From positions 2,085,813 through 2,149,812 of the forward strand of contig NZ_KE150412.1 of the NCBI RefSeq assembly GCF_000411255.1: a stretch of 64,000 nucleotides of DNA, given 5' to 3'. A program made the position numbers and the translations under genes. Numbering within the stretch: position 1 is the stretch's first letter; the number at the start of each line of letters is the position of its first letter. Under the pieces are notes generated by a model. It did no database searches and was not told the DNA's origin. It was given only the letters and a program-made list of their open reading frames with translations. This stretch comes from Paenibacillus sp. HGH0039 (GTDB lineage Bacteria > Bacillota > Bacilli > Paenibacillales > NBRC-103111). Below are positions 49,288-61,312 of this stretch, piece after piece.

Positions 49288-50556
49288 TTACTTCATCGCG
49301 TTCAGTGCCTTCAGCGCGATATCCGTCCGGTTCTGCTTCCCTTCGAAGGAGATGCGGTCCGCGGCGGCATACGCCTTCTCGCGCGCATCGGCAATGTCAC
49401 GGCCCAGCGCCGTGACGCCAAGCACACGGCCGCCGCTGGTGACCAGCCGGCCGTCTTCAAGCGCCGTACCCGCATGGAACACGAGGGCTCCGCCTGCGGC
49501 GTCCAGGCCCTCGATGGGCAGCCCCTTCGGGTACGAGCCGGGGTAGCCGCCGGATGCGAGGATCACGCACACGGCCGCTTCTTCGCTCCACTCGATTTCA
49601 AGGTCCGCTAAGCGGCCCTCGAGTGTCGCCAGAATGATCTCCAGCAGGTCGTTTTTCAGCCGGGGCAGGATAACCTGCGTCTCCGGATCGCCGAAGCGGG
49701 CGTTGAACTCGATCGTCTTCGGTCCGTCCGCGGTGATCATCAGTCCCGCATAGAGCACACCGCGGAACGGGCGCCCTTCCTTCACCATCGCTTCGGCCGC
49801 CGGCTTCACGATGGTGTCCAGCGCCTGCTGCACGATCTCCTGCGGGATGTGCGGCACCGGCGAATACGTGCCCATGCCGCCGGTGTTGGGTCCCTTGTCG
49901 CCGTCGAAAACCGGCTTATGGTCCTGGGAAGGCACCATCGGCTTCACGACATTGCCGTCAACGAACGCCAGCAGGGACATTTCTTGTCCTTGCAGGAATT
50001 CTTCGATGACGACGCGGTTGCCGGAAGCGCCGAACTGCTTCTCGACCATAATTTCCTTCAACGCTTTCTCCGCTTCCTCCAGCGTCGACGCCACGATTAC
50101 GCCTTTGCCCGCGGCCAGCCCGTCCGCTTTGATGACGATCGGCGCTCCAAGCTTGCGCAGGTAGGCAAGCGCAGCTTCGTAGTCCTCGAACGCTTCATAA
50201 GCGGCCGTAGGAATCTCGTATTTTTTCAGCAGATGCTTCATAAATACTTTGCTTCCTTCGATTTCCGCCGCCGCCCGGTTCGGTCCGTATGCGCGGATGC
50301 CGTGCTCTTCCAGGTAATCCACGATGCCTTCGTAGAGCGGATCGTCCGGTCCCACGACGACCAGATCGATGGCGTTCTGACGGACGAATTCCGCGATCTC
50401 GGCAAACTGGAACTCCGTAATCGGCACACATTCCGCCAATTCGGCAATGCCTCCGTTGCCCGGTGCGCAGAACAGAGCCGTCACCTTCGGGCTTTTGCGA
50501 AGCGACCAGACGATCGCATGCTCCCGGCCTCCGCGGCCGATAACCAATATGCGCAT
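49288..50556 (-). CDS. purD: Phosphoribosylamine-glycine ligase PurD
   Basis: 422 residues, normal length. Converts phosphoribosylamine, glycine and ATP to GAR. MRILVIGRGGREHAIVW at the start, ATP-grasp motifs PIVIKADGLAAGKGVIVA and NTGGMGTYSPVPH, and IEFNARFGDPETQVILPRL near residue 285 are diagnostic. Last gene of the purine operon, 19 bp after purH. Confidence 0.97.
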   Translation of the reverse strand: MRILVIGRGGREHAIVWSLRKSPKVTALFCAPGNGGIAELAECVPITEFQFAEIAEFVRQNAIDLVVVGPDDPLYEGIVDYLEEHGIRAYGPNRAAAEIEGSKVFMKHLLKKYEIPTAAYEAFEDYEAALAYLRKLGAPIVIKADGLAAGKGVIVASTLEEAEKALKEIMVEKQFGASGNRVVIEEFLQGQEMSLLAFVDGNVVKPMVPSQDHKPVFDGDKGPNTGGMGTYSPVPHIPQEIVQQALDTIVKPAAEAMVKEGRPFRGVLYAGLMITADGPKTIEFNARFGDPETQVILPRLKNDLLEIILATLEGRLADLEIEWSEEAAVCVILASGGYPGSYPKGLPIEGLDAAGGALVFHAGTALEDGRLVTSGGRVLGVTALGRDIADAREKAYAAADRISFEGKQNRTDIALKALNAMK

Positions 50557-50575
50557 AGTGTCCCGCCTCCCGCTT

Positions 50576-52120
50576 CTAGTGTTTGAAATGACGAACGCCG
50601 GTCATCACCATAGCGACGCCTTTATCGTTTGCCACTTTAATCGATTCTTCGTCTTTGATCGAACCGCCCGGCTGAATGACGGCTGTAATTCCCGCAGCCG
50701 CGGCAATTTCCAGCGTATCGCCCATCGGGAAGAACGCGTCGGACGCGAGTACCGCACCCTTGGCTTTCTCGCCCGCCTGCTCAATGGCAATCTTGGCCGC
50801 GCCTACACGGTTCATTTGGCCCGCGCCGATTCCGATCGTCATGTCCTCGGTCACCAGCACGATCGCGTTGGATTTCACGTGCTTGACGACTTTCCAGGCC
50901 AGCAGCAGCTGCTTCAGTTCGGCTTCCGTCGGCTCGCGGTCGGTAGCCGTCTTAAGATCGCCTTCCGAAATCGCGTGAACGTCGCTCTCTTGTACGAGCA
51001 TGCCGCCTTCTACGGAAGTAACCAGGTGCAGTGCCTTGCGCTGTCCTTCGGTAAAGTTGCCCAGCTTCAGCAAACGGATGTTTTTCTTCTTCTGGAGAAT
51101 GTCAAGCGCTTCGGGCGTAAAGTCAGGCGCGATGACGATTTCCAGGAAGATTTCGTGCAGCAGTTGCGCCGTTTCTCCGTCGATCGGACGGTTGGCCGCG
51201 ATAATTCCGCCGAAAATGGACGTAGGATCGGCCGCGTATGCTTTCTCGTACGCTTCCTTCACCGACGTGCCGATTCCGACGCCGCAAGGGTTCATATGTT
51301 TCACGGCGACGACGGCAGGCTCTGTAAATTCTTTCACGATTTGCAGGGCTGCGTTCGCATCGTTGATGTTGTTGTAAGAAAGCTCTTTGCCGTGAATCTG
51401 CTCCGCTGTCGCGATGCTTCCTTCACCGGCAAGCGGTTTGCGGTAGAACGCCGCTTTCTGATGGGGATTTTCCCCGTAGCGCAGGTCCTGAACCTTCTCA
51501 TACGTAACCGTATAGCGTTCCGGGAACTCTTCGCCCACTTGTCCGGACAAATATTCGGAGATCAGGGAATCGTAAGCCGCCGTATGACGGAAAACTTTCG
51601 CCGCCAGGCGTTTGCGCGTTTCGAGTGTCGTATCGGCAGTTTCACGGACTTCGGCAAGCACCGTGTCATAATCGGCCGCATCCACCACGACCGAGACGAA
51701 AGCATGGTTCTTCGCTGCCGAGCGCAGCATAGTCGGTCCGCCGATGTCGATGTTTTCCACCGCATCCGCGTACTCCACATCCGGCTTCGCGATAGTTTCC
51801 GCAAATGGATACAGGTTAACGATCACGAGGTCGATATACCCCAGACCCAGCTCTTCCATCACTTTGCGGTGCTCCGCATCGTCACGGATGGCCAGAAGGC
51901 CGCTGTGTACGGCGGGATGCAGCGTTTTTACGCGCCCGTCGAGAATTTCCGGAAATCCCGTCACGTCGGAAATGCCGATGACCGGTACTCCCTCTTTTTC
52001 CAGAAGGGTCTTCGTTCCCCCCGTCGAAATAAGCTCGACGCCCAGCTTTGCCAGCTCCGACGCGAATTCCACAATGCCCGTTTTGTCCGATACGCTGATT
52101 AACGCTCTTTTGATTGCCAC
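50576..52120 (-). CDS. purH: Bifunctional AICAR transformylase / IMP cyclohydrolase PurH
   Basis: 514 residues. Catalyses the last two steps to IMP. The cyclohydrolase (MGS-like) domain is at the N-terminus ([45 protein letters not shown]), the transformylase follows ([50 protein letters not shown]). It lies between purN and purD as in other Bacillales. Confidence 0.97.
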   Translation of the reverse strand: MAIKRALISVSDKTGIVEFASELAKLGVELISTGGTKTLLEKEGVPVIGISDVTGFPEILDGRVKTLHPAVHSGLLAIRDDAEHRKVMEELGLGYIDLVIVNLYPFAETIAKPDVEYADAVENIDIGGPTMLRSAAKNHAFVSVVVDAADYDTVLAEVRETADTTLETRKRLAAKVFRHTAAYDSLISEYLSGQVGEEFPERYTVTYEKVQDLRYGENPHQKAAFYRKPLAGEGSIATAEQIHGKELSYNNINDANAALQIVKEFTEPAVVAVKHMNPCGVGIGTSVKEAYEKAYAADPTSIFGGIIAANRPIDGETAQLLHEIFLEIVIAPDFTPEALDILQKKKNIRLLKLGNFTEGQRKALHLVTSVEGGMLVQESDVHAISEGDLKTATDREPTEAELKQLLLAWKVVKHVKSNAIVLVTEDMTIGIGAGQMNRVGAAKIAIEQAGEKAKGAVLASDAFFPMGDTLEIAAAAGITAVIQPGGSIKDEESIKVANDKGVAMVMTGVRHFKH

Positions 52121-52208
52121 GATTTCTCCTCCTATGGGTTGGAAAGTCTAGTTTGAACCTTTGTATACTGAACGCGATTAAACCTCGCCTTGCACAAAAA
52201 GCTTGCTT

Positions 52209-52847
52209 CTATTGCTCCGCTGCCTCGGCGGTCTTCGGTTCCGAAATACGCACAAGTCGGCCTTCCAGCGTCACTCGTCCTTCGGCGATCCAGCCGATCG
52301 CAAGAGGAAGCAGCTCATGTTCCGCCGCATGTACGCGCCCGGTCAAGCTGTCCACCGTATCGTCTTCCCGGATTTCGAGGGCACGCTGGGCGATAATCGG
52401 CCCCGAATCGAGCCCGCCGTCGACGTAATGCACCGTAACGCCGGTCACTTTGACGCCGTATTCCAGCGCCTGGTCGATCCCTTTGATTCCCGGAAAAGCC
52501 GGAAGCAAAGACGGATGCACATTAATCATCCGGCCGTAATACGGCTCCACCAGCACCGGCGTCAAAATACGCATGTAACCCGCGAGCACGATCAGATCAA
52601 TTTCTTTCTCCCGCAGAAGCTGCAGGATTTCGGTCTCGTAAACTTCCCGGCTGTCGTACGCTTTGGGAGAAAAAGCGAAAACAGGCACGTCCGCCTGTTT
52701 TGCCCGTTCCACCACTTTCGACTGCGGCCGGTCGCTGACGAGCAGCGCGAGCTCCGCTTCAAGCCTGCCGCTGCGCACGGCGTCCGCGACCGCTTGAAAA
52801 TTCGACCCGCTTCCCGAAGCAAACACGGCGATCCGCAGTTTCCCCAT
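52209..52847 (-). CDS. purN: GAR transformylase PurN
   Basis: 212 residues. Folate-dependent formylation of [26 protein letters not shown], the active-site IVLAGYMRILTPVL, INVHPSLLPAFPGI (catalytic Asn-His) and VTVHYVDGGLDSGPIIAQ are complete. One base separates it from purM. A gap of 88 bp to purH. Confidence 0.96.
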   Translation of the reverse strand: MGKLRIAVFASGSGSNFQAVADAVRSGRLEAELALLVSDRPQSKVVERAKQADVPVFAFSPKAYDSREVYETEILQLLREKEIDLIVLAGYMRILTPVLVEPYYGRMINVHPSLLPAFPGIKGIDQALEYGVKVTGVTVHYVDGGLDSGPIIAQRALEIREDDTVDSLTGRVHAAEHELLPLAIGWIAEGRVTLEGRLVRISEPKTAEAAEQ

Positions 52848-52848
52848 T

Positions 52849-53898
52849 CTAGACCTCCGCGCCTTCGAACGTCACGATTTTGCCGCCTTCCGTCACTTCC
52901 CCGATCCGGTAAGCGTCATGACCATGCGATGCGGCAATCTCCAGCGCCTTCTCCGCATCTTCCTGAGCCACGATAATAACCATGCCGATTCCCATGTTGA
53001 ACGTACGGAACATATCATTGTTCGTGATGTTTCCTTCACGCTGCATGAGAGAGAAGATCGGCAGAATCGGCCAGGAGCCGTACTGAATGTTAACGTTCAC
53101 GCCTTCCGGCAGCGTACGCGGGATATTTTCCAGGAAGCCTCCGCCCGTAATGTGCGCGGCGCCTTTGATGCCCACCTGCTCCAGAATGCCGAGAACCGGC
53201 TTCACATAGAGCTTCGTCGGCTCGAGCAGCACATCGCCGAGAACTCCGCCAAGCTCGTCGATCGTGTCCGTCAGGCTGTGTCCCTTCTCTTCCAGAAGCA
53301 GCTTGCGCACCAGCGAGAAGCCGTTGCTGTGCACGCCGCTCGAAGCAAGACCGATCACGGCGTCGCCGGGGCGGACGGTGGAGCCGTCGATGATTTTTTT
53401 CTTATCCACGATTCCTACGGTAAAACCGGCAATGTCATACTCCCCTTGCGTATACATCCCCGGCATTTCCGCCGTTTCTCCGCCGATCAGCGAACAGCCG
53501 GACTCCGCGCAGCCGTCGGCAATCCCTTTTACAATCGCTTCGATCTTCTCGGGAATGACACGGTCGCAGGCCAGATAGTCCAGGAAAAAGAGCGGCTCCG
53601 CACCCTGCACTACGATATCGTTGACGCACATCGCCACCGCATCGATCCCGATCGTATCGTGCTTGTCCATCGCAAACGCGATTTTGAGCTTCGTTCCGAC
53701 ACCGTCGGTGCCCGATACGAGTACCGGCTCTTCGTATTTATCCTTGTTCAGGCTGAACAGAGAGCCGAATCCGCCGAGTCCCGTCAGCACTTCCGGACGG
53801 AATGTTCTCTGCACATGTTTCTTCATCCGTTCAACGGCTTCGTTACCGGCCGCGATGTCGACACCCGCTTTTTTATATGCCTCCGACACTTGTCTCAC
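52849..53898 (-). CDS. purM: AIR synthetase PurM
   Basis: 349 residues, normal length. Converts FGAM to AIR with [73 protein letters not shown] and [17 protein letters not shown] are the family motifs. Between purF (114 bp upstream) and purN (1 bp downstream). Confidence 0.97.
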   Translation of the reverse strand: MRQVSEAYKKAGVDIAAGNEAVERMKKHVQRTFRPEVLTGLGGFGSLFSLNKDKYEEPVLVSGTDGVGTKLKIAFAMDKHDTIGIDAVAMCVNDIVVQGAEPLFFLDYLACDRVIPEKIEAIVKGIADGCAESGCSLIGGETAEMPGMYTQGEYDIAGFTVGIVDKKKIIDGSTVRPGDAVIGLASSGVHSNGFSLVRKLLLEEKGHSLTDTIDELGGVLGDVLLEPTKLYVKPVLGILEQVGIKGAAHITGGGFLENIPRTLPEGVNVNIQYGSWPILPIFSLMQREGNITNNDMFRTFNMGIGMVIIVAQEDAEKALEIAASHGHDAYRIGEVTEGGKIVTFEGAEV

Positions 53899-54012
53899 TC
53901 CCTAATGGTTTGAAAAGCACACCGCCAAATCGCGGCGATACCTTCCATGCTTGATTATCTTTTGATGCGTAACTGTTGGATCTATCGTTAAAAGTATCGG
54001 CAGCACAGCAGT

Positions 54013-55494
54013 TTAACAGCCGCAGCCCACCGCATCTTCGCTATCGTTCACGTAAGTAACATAACGATTATCGAAGCAGCCCGTGCAGAAGCCGCCGTTC
54101 TCCACGCCGTCCTTGCGGCCGATGGAGTCGATCAGCCCTTCCTGAGTAAGGAAGTACAGCGAGTCGGCATTGATCGCCTGGCGGATTTCTTCGATCGACT
54201 TCTGCGCCGCGATCAGGTCTTTGCGGCTCGGCGTATCGATTCCGTAGAAGCACGGGTTCTGGAACGGCGGCGAAGAGATGCGCACGTGCACTTCCGTCGC
54301 TCCCGCTTCCCGGAGCAGGTTTACGATGCGCAGCGAAGTCGTACCCCGGACAATCGAATCGTCGATCATGACGACGCGCTTGCCTTCCACGACCTTGCGC
54401 ACGGCGCTCAGCTTCATCTTCACGCCCTGCTCCCGCAGCTCCTGGCTCGGCTGGATAAAGGTCCGGCCCGTGTAGCGGTTTTTGATCAGTCCGAGCTCGT
54501 AAGGAATCCCGGTCTGCTCGGCGAAACCGATGGCGGCCGACGTGCTGGAATCCGGCACGCCGGTCACCAGATCCGCGTCCACGAACGCTTCCGACGCGAG
54601 GCGTTTGCCCATCCGCTTGCGGGCGGAGTGGACGTTGATCGCGTCGATGTCGCTGTCGGGACGAGCGAAATAGATATATTCCATCGCGCATGTAGCGCGT
54701 GTCTGACTTTCCGTGAAACGGTCTTCCGTGAGCCCGCTCTTGTCCAGGACCAGCAGCTCGCCCGGCAGAAGATCGCGCATATACGTGCCGCCGACGATGT
54801 CGAAGGCGCAGGACTCCGACGCGAACAGATACGCGTCGCCGAGCCTGCCCATCGCGAAAGGCCGCAGCCCGTTCGGGTCGAGCGCCGCGATCAGCTTGTC
54901 CTTCGTCAGGATCAGGAACGCGTAGGCGCCGATCACCTGCTGCAGGGCATCCTTGACCGCGTCGACGATATCATCGTGCTTGGAGCGCGCGATAAGATGC
55001 GCAACCACTTCGGTGTCGCTCGTCGTCTGGAAGATCGAGCCCTGCTTTTCGAGCTGCCGGCGGATTTCTCCGGCGTTCACGAGGTTGCCGTTCGTCGCTA
55101 CGGCGAGATCCCCCTCGCGGTATTTGAACACCAGGGGCTGGGCATTCGCCAGCTTGCTCTCCCCTGCCGTCGAGTAACGCACGTGGGCGATAGCCGACGT
55201 GCCGACGAGTGTAGGCAGGTTCGACTGGTCGAACACTTCCTTGACGAGGCCCATGCCCCGGAAGTAGTGGAAATTATCCGCGTCCGCCGTACAGATACCG
55301 GCGCTCTCTTGTCCCCGGTGCTGCAGCGCGTGCAGCCCGTAGTAGGACAAGGAAGCCGCGTCCGGATGTCCGAAGACACCGAACACGCCGCATTCCTCTT
55401 TCAGCTTGTCGAACAGACCGTCATGTCCGCCGTGGCCTTCATTATAGTAAGAACCGGTCCACAGCCCCTTACCCGATGTTACTGCATCAGACAT
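54013..55494 (-). CDS. purF: Amidophosphoribosyltransferase PurF
   Basis: 493 residues from the ATG at 55494 (AAGGA upstream); the frame starts six codons earlier at a TTG. First enzyme of the pathway: PRPP and glutamine to phosphoribosylamine. A short propeptide precedes the catalytic Cys in [30 protein letters not shown] and the PRPP loop [14 protein letters not shown] are present. It ends with the iron-sulfur type cysteines [13 protein letters not shown] and VGCGC, as in the Bacillus enzyme. Overlaps the end of purL. Confidence 0.97.
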   Translation of the reverse strand: MSDAVTSGKGLWTGSYYNEGHGGHDGLFDKLKEECGVFGVFGHPDAASLSYYGLHALQHRGQESAGICTADADNFHYFRGMGLVKEVFDQSNLPTLVGTSAIAHVRYSTAGESKLANAQPLVFKYREGDLAVATNGNLVNAGEIRRQLEKQGSIFQTTSDTEVVAHLIARSKHDDIVDAVKDALQQVIGAYAFLILTKDKLIAALDPNGLRPFAMGRLGDAYLFASESCAFDIVGGTYMRDLLPGELLVLDKSGLTEDRFTESQTRATCAMEYIYFARPDSDIDAINVHSARKRMGKRLASEAFVDADLVTGVPDSSTSAAIGFAEQTGIPYELGLIKNRYTGRTFIQPSQELREQGVKMKLSAVRKVVEGKRVVMIDDSIVRGTTSLRIVNLLREAGATEVHVRISSPPFQNPCFYGIDTPSRKDLIAAQKSIEEIRQAINADSLYFLTQEGLIDSIGRKDGVENGGFCTGCFDNRYVTYVNDSEDAVGCGC

Positions 55495-57722
55495 GGTATC
55501 GCGTCCTTCCAAACCTGCCTCAGCTCCGAGATAGAGGCTTGAACGGCAGGTTTTCCGTTAATGTCGACCTTCACGTTCGTTCCGGTTACCGTTCCGATAA
55601 CTTCCGCCTGTACGTTCTTCTGTTGAAGCAGGGCGATCAGCGCTTCGCGCTTCTCCGGACGGCAGCTGAGCAGGATGCGGGACTGGCTCTCGCTGAAGAG
55701 CGCATGATCCGCGCGCAGCTCCGTGCGGAAGTCCACATCGGCGCCAAGTCCGCCGGAGATGCTGCTTTCCGCTACGGCAGCCGCCAGGCCGCCTTCGGAA
55801 AGGTCATGCGCCGAAGCGACCAGACCTTCGCGGATCGCGGCAAGCACGCCGGCGTGGAGGCGTTTCTCGGTCTCCAGGTCCAGCTGCGGCGGACAGCCTT
55901 CGACCACGCCGTGCACGACCTTCTGGAACTCGCTTCCGCCGAGCTCGGCTTTCGTTTCGCCCAGCAGGACGATAACGTCGCCTTCGTTCTTGAAGCCTTG
56001 AGTCGTAATGTGATCCGTGTCTTGGATCAGACCGACCATGCCGACAACCGGCGTCGGGTAAATGGCGCCCTTCGCGTTCTCGTTGTACAGCGACACGTTT
56101 CCGCCGATAACCGGCGTACTGAGCTCGCGGCACGCTTCGGCCATGCCGTCGACCGCTTTTTCAAGCTGCCAGAAAATTTCCGGTTTCTCCGGGCTTCCGA
56201 AGTTCAAGTTGTCCGTCACGGCCAGAGGCTCTCCGCCCGAGCAGACGATGTTGCGCGCCGCTTCGCTGACCGCGATGCGTCCGCCTACTTCCGGATCGAG
56301 ATACACGTAACGGCTGTTGCAGTCCGTTGTCATGGCAAGCGCTTTGCGGGTGCCGCGGATCGTGACAACCGCCGCATCCGAGCCCGGTTGTACGGCCGTG
56401 CTTGTGCGTACCATGTAATCGTATTGGTTATAGACCCACTCTTTGCTCGCCACGGTTGGAGAGCCCAGGATGCTTTTCAGCGCCCCGTTCAGATCGGTCA
56501 CTTCTTCGTAACGGCTCGTGTCCGTGTTCGCCTGCTCGGTGTAATAAGCGGGAACGGCGGACGGCTTGTTGTAAACCGGGCACTCGTCGACAAGTGCCGT
56601 TACCGGCATGTCGCCCACGATTTGACCTTGATGGAAAAGCTTCAGGCGGCCGTCGTCGGTCACTTTGCCGACTTTGGCGCAAATGACGCCCCAGCGCTCG
56701 AAAATTTCGAGAGCCTGCGCTTCATCCTTCGGATCGATAACGAACAGCATACGCTCCTGGGACTCCGACAGCATCATCTCGTAAGGCGTCATGCCTTCCT
56801 CGCGCTGCGGCACTTCGTCCAGGTACAGCTCCAGGCCGTTGCCCGCCTTGCTCGCCATTTCCGCGCTGGAGCAGGTCAGACCTGCGGCGCCCATGTCCTG
56901 AATGCCGAGCACGATCCCCGTATCGATCAGCTCCAGACAGGACTCCATCACGAGCTTCTCCATGAACGGATCGCCTACCTGCACGGCAGGACGCTTCGCT
57001 TCGGATTCGCTCGTCAGCTCTTCGGACGCGAAGGTCGCGCCGTGAATACCGTCGCGGCCTGTTGCCGGGCCGGCGTAATAAACCGGGTTGCCTACGCCTT
57101 TGGCTACGCCGCGCTGGATTTTGTCATGGTCGATCAGACCGACGCACATGGCGTTGACGAGCGGGTTGCCTTCATAGCTTTCGTCAAAGGTAACTTCGCC
57201 TCCCACAGTCGGGATTCCGATACAGTTGCCGTAACCGGCAATACCGGAAACAACGTGCTCGAACAAATATTTAACGCGGTCGTTTTGGAGACGTCCGAAA
57301 CGCAGGGAGTTCAGAAGCGCTACAGGCCGCGCGCCCATCGAGAAGATGTCGCGGATAATGCCGCCGACTCCCGTTGCGGCGCCTTGGTACGGCTCTATCG
57401 CAGACGGATGGTTATGGCTTTCGATTTTGAACACGACAGCCTGGTTGTCGCCGATATCCACGATACCCGCGCCCTCGCCAGGACCCATCAATACGCGTTC
57501 GCCGGTCGTAGGAAAACGGCGGAGAAGCGGCTTGGAATTTTTGTAGGAGCAGTGCTCCGACCACATTACACTAAAGACGCCGATTTCCACGTAGTTCGGC
57601 TTGCGTCCGAGAAATCCGCAGATCTGATCGTATTCCGCATCGGTTACGCCCATCTGCTTATAGATTTTCTGCTCGGCGATCTGCTCCGCGTTCGGTTCCT
57701 TAGCGGCTAACTGCTGTGCCAT
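55479..57722 (-). CDS. purL: FGAM synthase large subunit PurL (small form)
   Basis: 747 residues, the small PurL type that needs PurS and Pur[65 protein letters not shown], and [17 protein letters not shown] are diagnostic. ATP-dependent conversion of FGAR to FGAM. It starts inside the end of purQ (23-bp overlap) and its 3' end overlaps the start of purF, so the three are co-translated. Confidence 0.97.
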   Translation of the reverse strand: MAQQLAAKEPNAEQIAEQKIYKQMGVTDAEYDQICGFLGRKPNYVEIGVFSVMWSEHCSYKNSKPLLRRFPTTGERVLMGPGEGAGIVDIGDNQAVVFKIESHNHPSAIEPYQGAATGVGGIIRDIFSMGARPVALLNSLRFGRLQNDRVKYLFEHVVSGIAGYGNCIGIPTVGGEVTFDESYEGNPLVNAMCVGLIDHDKIQRGVAKGVGNPVYYAGPATGRDGIHGATFASEELTSESEAKRPAVQVGDPFMEKLVMESCLELIDTGIVLGIQDMGAAGLTCSSAEMASKAGNGLELYLDEVPQREEGMTPYEMMLSESQERMLFVIDPKDEAQALEIFERWGVICAKVGKVTDDGRLKLFHQGQIVGDMPVTALVDECPVYNKPSAVPAYYTEQANTDTSRYEEVTDLNGALKSILGSPTVASKEWVYNQYDYMVRTSTAVQPGSDAAVVTIRGTRKALAMTTDCNSRYVYLDPEVGGRIAVSEAARNIVCSGGEPLAVTDNLNFGSPEKPEIFWQLEKAVDGMAEACRELSTPVIGGNVSLYNENAKGAIYPTPVVGMVGLIQDTDHITTQGFKNEGDVIVLLGETKAELGGSEFQKVVHGVVEGCPPQLDLETEKRLHAGVLAAIREGLVASAHDLSEGGLAAAVAESSISGGLGADVDFRTELRADHALFSESQSRILLSCRPEKREALIALLQQKNVQAEVIGTVTGTNVKVDINGKPAVQASISELRQVWKDAIPCLMQ

Positions 57723-58395
57723 GTTGTTCCCTCCAAGCGTTTAAAATCGACGTAAACATCCGTTTGCCATCAGCCGAACCGAGAATTTCGTCCACGGCCC
57801 GTTCCGGATGGGGCATCATGCCCACAATGTTGCCTTCTTTGCTGCAAATTCCCGCGATGTCATCCACCGAACCGTTCGGGTTCGTGTCCGTTTCATAACG
57901 GAAAACAATCTGATTGTTCTGTTGAAGCTCGCGCAGCGTCTCTTCGTCGCAGTAGTAGTTGCCTTCCCCGTGCGCGATCGGAATGTTGATCACTTCGCCT
58001 TCCGCATAATCGGAAGTGAACGGTGTCGCGTTATTCACGACTTTAAGCAGGGTGGAATGACAACGGAATTTAAGCGAGCGGTTGCGCAGCAGCGCGCCGG
58101 GCAGCAGGCCCGCTTCCGTCAGGACTTGAAAACCGTTGCAAATGCCAAGAATATATTTGCCCTGCTCCGCCGCTTTCACCAGAGCCTGGGTTACCGAAGC
58201 AAAACGGGCAATCGCGCCGCAGCGCAGATAGTCGCCGTAAGAAAAGCCGCCCGGTACGAGAATGCAGTCGTATTCGGACAAGTCCGTGGCCGTATGCCAC
58301 ACGTAATCGACGGGTTCGCCTACCGTGTCTTCGACCGCCTTGTAGCAATCGATGTCACAGTTCGAACCGGGATATACCAGTACCGCAAATTTCAT
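57700..58395 (-). CDS. purQ: FGAM synthase glutaminase subunit PurQ
   Basis: 231 residues, class I glutamine amidotransferase. [39 protein letters not shown], the nucleophile elbow [21 protein letters not shown] and [14 protein letters not shown] (His, Glu) are all there. Delivers ammonia to PurL. Twenty bases separate it from purS. Confidence 0.97.
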   Translation of the reverse strand: MKFAVLVYPGSNCDIDCYKAVEDTVGEPVDYVWHTATDLSEYDCILVPGGFSYGDYLRCGAIARFASVTQALVKAAEQGKYILGICNGFQVLTEAGLLPGALLRNRSLKFRCHSTLLKVVNNATPFTSDYAEGEVINIPIAHGEGNYYCDEETLRELQQNNQIVFRYETDTNPNGSVDDIAGICSKEGNIVGMMPHPERAVDEILGSADGKRMFTSILNAWREQHGTAVSR

Positions 58396-58415
58396 GGGAA
58401 AGTCCTCCTGATCCG

Positions 58416-58655
58416 TTAGTTCAGCTCAAAGCGGTAATCTTCAATGACCGTATTCGCCAGCAGTTTCTCGCACATTGCTTTCAAACGCTCTTCCGCTTCC
58501 GCGCGGTCCGTCGTATCCAGTTCCAGCTCCAAATACTTGCCGACGCGTACTTTGCCGACCTCTTCAAATCCCATCGAGTGCAGTGCGCCTTGAACGGCAT
58601 TTCCCTGCGGATCCAATACACTTTGCTTAATCGTCACATAGACGGTTGCTTTCAT
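58416..58655 (-). CDS. purS: FGAM synthase subunit PurS
   Basis: 79 residues from the ATG at 58655 ([21 protein letters not shown]), with GGGAGG upstream; the longer frame is not supported. Small dimeric bridging subunit holding PurL and PurQ together. [22 protein letters not shown] and [15 protein letters not shown] are typical. Confidence 0.95.
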   Translation of the reverse strand: MKATVYVTIKQSVLDPQGNAVQGALHSMGFEEVGKVRVGKYLELELDTTDRAEAEERLKAMCEKLLANTVIEDYRFELN

Positions 58656-58997
58656 TACGGTTTGTCCTCCCTTGGTATCACGATCGCCGTGTGCTTCCAT
58701 GCGGCTGTCTGACCGTTCTTGGCATCTTGTTTTTTCAATCTTCTGACTCTTTATCCTTGAAAAAGTTAATCTCCTGAAAAATAAGGCCGATTTATTCTTA
58801 AATCGCTGTGCTATAAAGGCGGTTAACCGTCTGTTCTGTCTATCTTTCATGACGAAGATAGTTAACGACCCGATAACCCCCAGCCTGCCTGTCGGCTTGG
58901 CCGGACGCCTGCACATCTCTCCCGGCTAACGGACCGCGTACCGATAAGCCTGTACCGGGCTCTGCCTCACTCGACAAAACCCGGCGCAGCTTCTCTT
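58656..58997. other. Non-coding gap inside the purine operon
   Basis: About 340 bp between purC and purS, long for this otherwise tightly packed operon. It has small hairpin potential (CTATCTT...GATAG near 58840-58860) and T-rich stretches but no gene. It may hold an internal promoter. Confidence 0.4.
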
Positions 58998-59891
58998 TTA
59001 CTCGGTTTCTTCCGTTAAACGCTGTAAAATCTCGCGGTATCTGCGGGAAGTTTCCTCCACCACGGAATCCGGAAGCGGATCCGGTGCGCTATTCTTGTCC
59101 CAGCCGGAGTTCGCCAGATACGTGCGGACAGGTTCTTTGTCCATCGAATCGATTTCCGTATCCAGCTCGTACTTATCCTTAGCCCAGTAGCGCGAAGAAT
59201 CCGGTGTGAAAATTTCGTCGATCAGAATCAGCTCGTTGCCGATAAATCCGAATTCGAACTTTGTATCCGCCAAAATGATGCCGCGGTGCTCGCAATACGT
59301 ATGAGCGAGGGTGTAGAGCATGACGCTTTTGGTCATCAGCTGCTCCGTTACCTTCTCGCCGACCAGCTCGCACATTTGATCGTAGGTGATGTCCTCGTCG
59401 TGACCGACATCGTTCTTCGCGGCCGGAGTGAAGATCGGGTGCTCCAGCACCTGGTTTTTGCGTAGCCCCTCCGGAAGCCGGATACCGTTGATCATGCCGG
59501 TTTCCTGGTACTGGCGCCAGCCTCCGCCGGTAATATAGCCGCGCACGACGCATTCAACCGGAATGCGGGTCGCTTTTTTGGTGACCATTACACGGTCTTT
59601 CAGAAGCGCCGGTTCCGTTACAAGATCCCCCAGGAGCTCGACGTCGCAGTGCACCACGTGATTTTCCATAAAAGGCGTCGTCAGCTCAAACCAGAACTTG
59701 CTCAGCGTGTTGAGCACGTTGCCCTTATCCGGCACAGCCGGGTCCAGCACATAGTCGAAAGCGGAGATGCGGTCCGTGACGACGATCAGGAAATGCTCCC
59801 CTAAGTCGTACAATTCACGGACTTTGCCTTTGTATACCAAAGGAGCTTTAATGAGATGTTCGGCGGTCGACAATGCGACGGATGCGCCCAT
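58998..59891 (-). CDS. purC: SAICAR synthase PurC
   Basis: 297 residues, somewhat longer than the ~240-residue Bacillus form and closer to the ~300-residue type. Joins aspartate to CAIR with ATP. LVYKGKVRELYDLGEHFLIVVTDRISAFDYVL, VECVVRGYITGGGWRQYQ, and KFEFGFIGNELILIDEIFTPDSSRYW are diagnostic. Between purB (30 bp) and purS. Confidence 0.96.
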   Translation of the reverse strand: MGASVALSTAEHLIKAPLVYKGKVRELYDLGEHFLIVVTDRISAFDYVLDPAVPDKGNVLNTLSKFWFELTTPFMENHVVHCDVELLGDLVTEPALLKDRVMVTKKATRIPVECVVRGYITGGGWRQYQETGMINGIRLPEGLRKNQVLEHPIFTPAAKNDVGHDEDITYDQMCELVGEKVTEQLMTKSVMLYTLAHTYCEHRGIILADTKFEFGFIGNELILIDEIFTPDSSRYWAKDKYELDTEIDSMDKEPVRTYLANSGWDKNSAPDPLPDSVVEETSRRYREILQRLTEETE

Positions 59892-59921
59892 GTTTGCGTC
59901 CTCCCAAGCAGAAGTTCTGAA

Positions 59922-61217
59922 TTATTTTAAGCCCAGACGGTCAAAAATCGTATCCACATGCTTCAGGTGCCAGCTTGGGTTGAAGCAGTCTTCGATTTCC
60001 TCCGCATTCAGCAGCTCGGTGATTGCAGCGGTGTTTTCCACGATTTCGCGGAACGAACGCTGCTCTTCCCAGGCCTGCATGGCGCGAGGTTGTACCGTAT
60101 CGTAGGCCTGCTCGCGGCTGAAACCCTTGTCGATCAGCTTCGTCATAACGCGGCCGGAGAAAGGTACGCCGTACGTGCTCTGCATGTTGCGCTTCATATT
60201 CTCAGGGAACACCGTCAGGTTCTTCACGATGTTACCGAAACGGTTGAGCATATAATTGAGCAGGATCGTCGCATCCGGCAAAATAATGCGCTCGACGGAG
60301 GAGTGCGAAATATCGCGCTCGTGCCACAGCGTGACGTTCTCATAAGCGGAAACCATGTGACCGCGGATGACGCGGGACAAACCGGAAATATTCTCCGATC
60401 CGATCGGATTCCGTTTGTGAGGCATAGCCGACGAACCTTTTTGTCCTTTGGCGAAAGCTTCCTCCACTTCGCGGAACTCGCTCTTCTGAAGGGCGCGCAC
60501 CTCTGTCGCGAACTTGTCCAAAGACGTGGCGATAAGGGCGAGTGTGGCCATATATTCCGCATGACGGTCGCGCTGAAGGGTCTGTGTCGAAATCGGAGCC
60601 GGGTTCGTACCCAGATGCTCGCACACGTAGCGCTCCACGAAAGGATCGATGTTCGCGTAAGTGCCGACGGCGCCGGAAATCTTACCGTACTGCACACCGT
60701 CCGCCGCAAAACGGAAACGCTCCAGGTTCCGTTTCATTTCTTCATACCACAGGGCCATTTTCAGACCGAAGGTAGTCGGCTCGGCATGAACGCCGTGCGT
60801 GCGTCCCATCATGGCGGTATGCTTGTGCTCGATCGCTTTGTTTTTAAGAATTCCGATGAAGTTGAGAAGATCTTTTTCAAGAATTTCGTTCGCCTGTTTC
60901 AAAAGGTAGCCCAGAGCCGTATCCACAACGTCTGTGGAAGTCAGGCCATAATGCACCCATTTGCGCTCGGGACCGAGCTTCTCGGATACCGCGCGAGTGA
61001 AGGCAATCACGTCGTGACGGGTTTCCTGCTCGATTTCATAAATGCGGTCCATATCAAAATCCGCTTTGGCGCGCAGTTCTTTCACGTCTTCCTTAGGAAT
61101 GACGCCTAGCTCTGCCCAAGCCTCGCAGGAGAGAATTTCAACTTCAAGCCACGCCTTGAATTTGTTTTCTTCCGTCCAAATGTTGACCATTTCTGGCCGG
61201 CTGTATCTTTCGATCAT
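59922..61217 (-). CDS. purB: Adenylosuccinate lyase PurB
   Basis: 431 residues from the ATG at 61217 ([10 protein letters not shown]), with GGAGGG six bases upstream; the frame extends 45 codons further without support. Cleaves SAICAR and adenylosuccinate to fumarate plus product. [14 protein letters not shown], the catalytic His in [16 protein letters not shown] and the signature [20 protein letters not shown] are present. Third gene of the operon. Confidence 0.97.
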   Translation of the reverse strand: MIERYSRPEMVNIWTEENKFKAWLEVEILSCEAWAELGVIPKEDVKELRAKADFDMDRIYEIEQETRHDVIAFTRAVSEKLGPERKWVHYGLTSTDVVDTALGYLLKQANEILEKDLLNFIGILKNKAIEHKHTAMMGRTHGVHAEPTTFGLKMALWYEEMKRNLERFRFAADGVQYGKISGAVGTYANIDPFVERYVCEHLGTNPAPISTQTLQRDRHAEYMATLALIATSLDKFATEVRALQKSEFREVEEAFAKGQKGSSAMPHKRNPIGSENISGLSRVIRGHMVSAYENVTLWHERDISHSSVERIILPDATILLNYMLNRFGNIVKNLTVFPENMKRNMQSTYGVPFSGRVMTKLIDKGFSREQAYDTVQPRAMQAWEEQRSFREIVENTAAITELLNAEEIEDCFNPSWHLKHVDTIFDRLGLK

Positions 61218-61312
61218 CGTTAACCCTCCATCTGTATTTCGATTGGGTTGGAACCCTTTTTTGTGCCTCGGACTTCCGTTCTTGCTCCTGTTCAATGGAC
61301 TGGCTTGTGAAC

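Noticed and set aside
48792..49611. Repeat-containing protein genes on either strand across the 39-bp array
   Set aside because: Frames stay open only because the unit length is a multiple of three. None has a ribosome binding site or matches a family, and the longest runs antisense into purD.
55476..57710. A 744-residue plus-strand protein across purL
   Set aside because: It is the exact antisense shadow of purL in GC-rich codons, with Arg/His/Ala-rich composition and no start signal. The same applies to the long plus-strand frames over purH, purF, purM, purB and purK.
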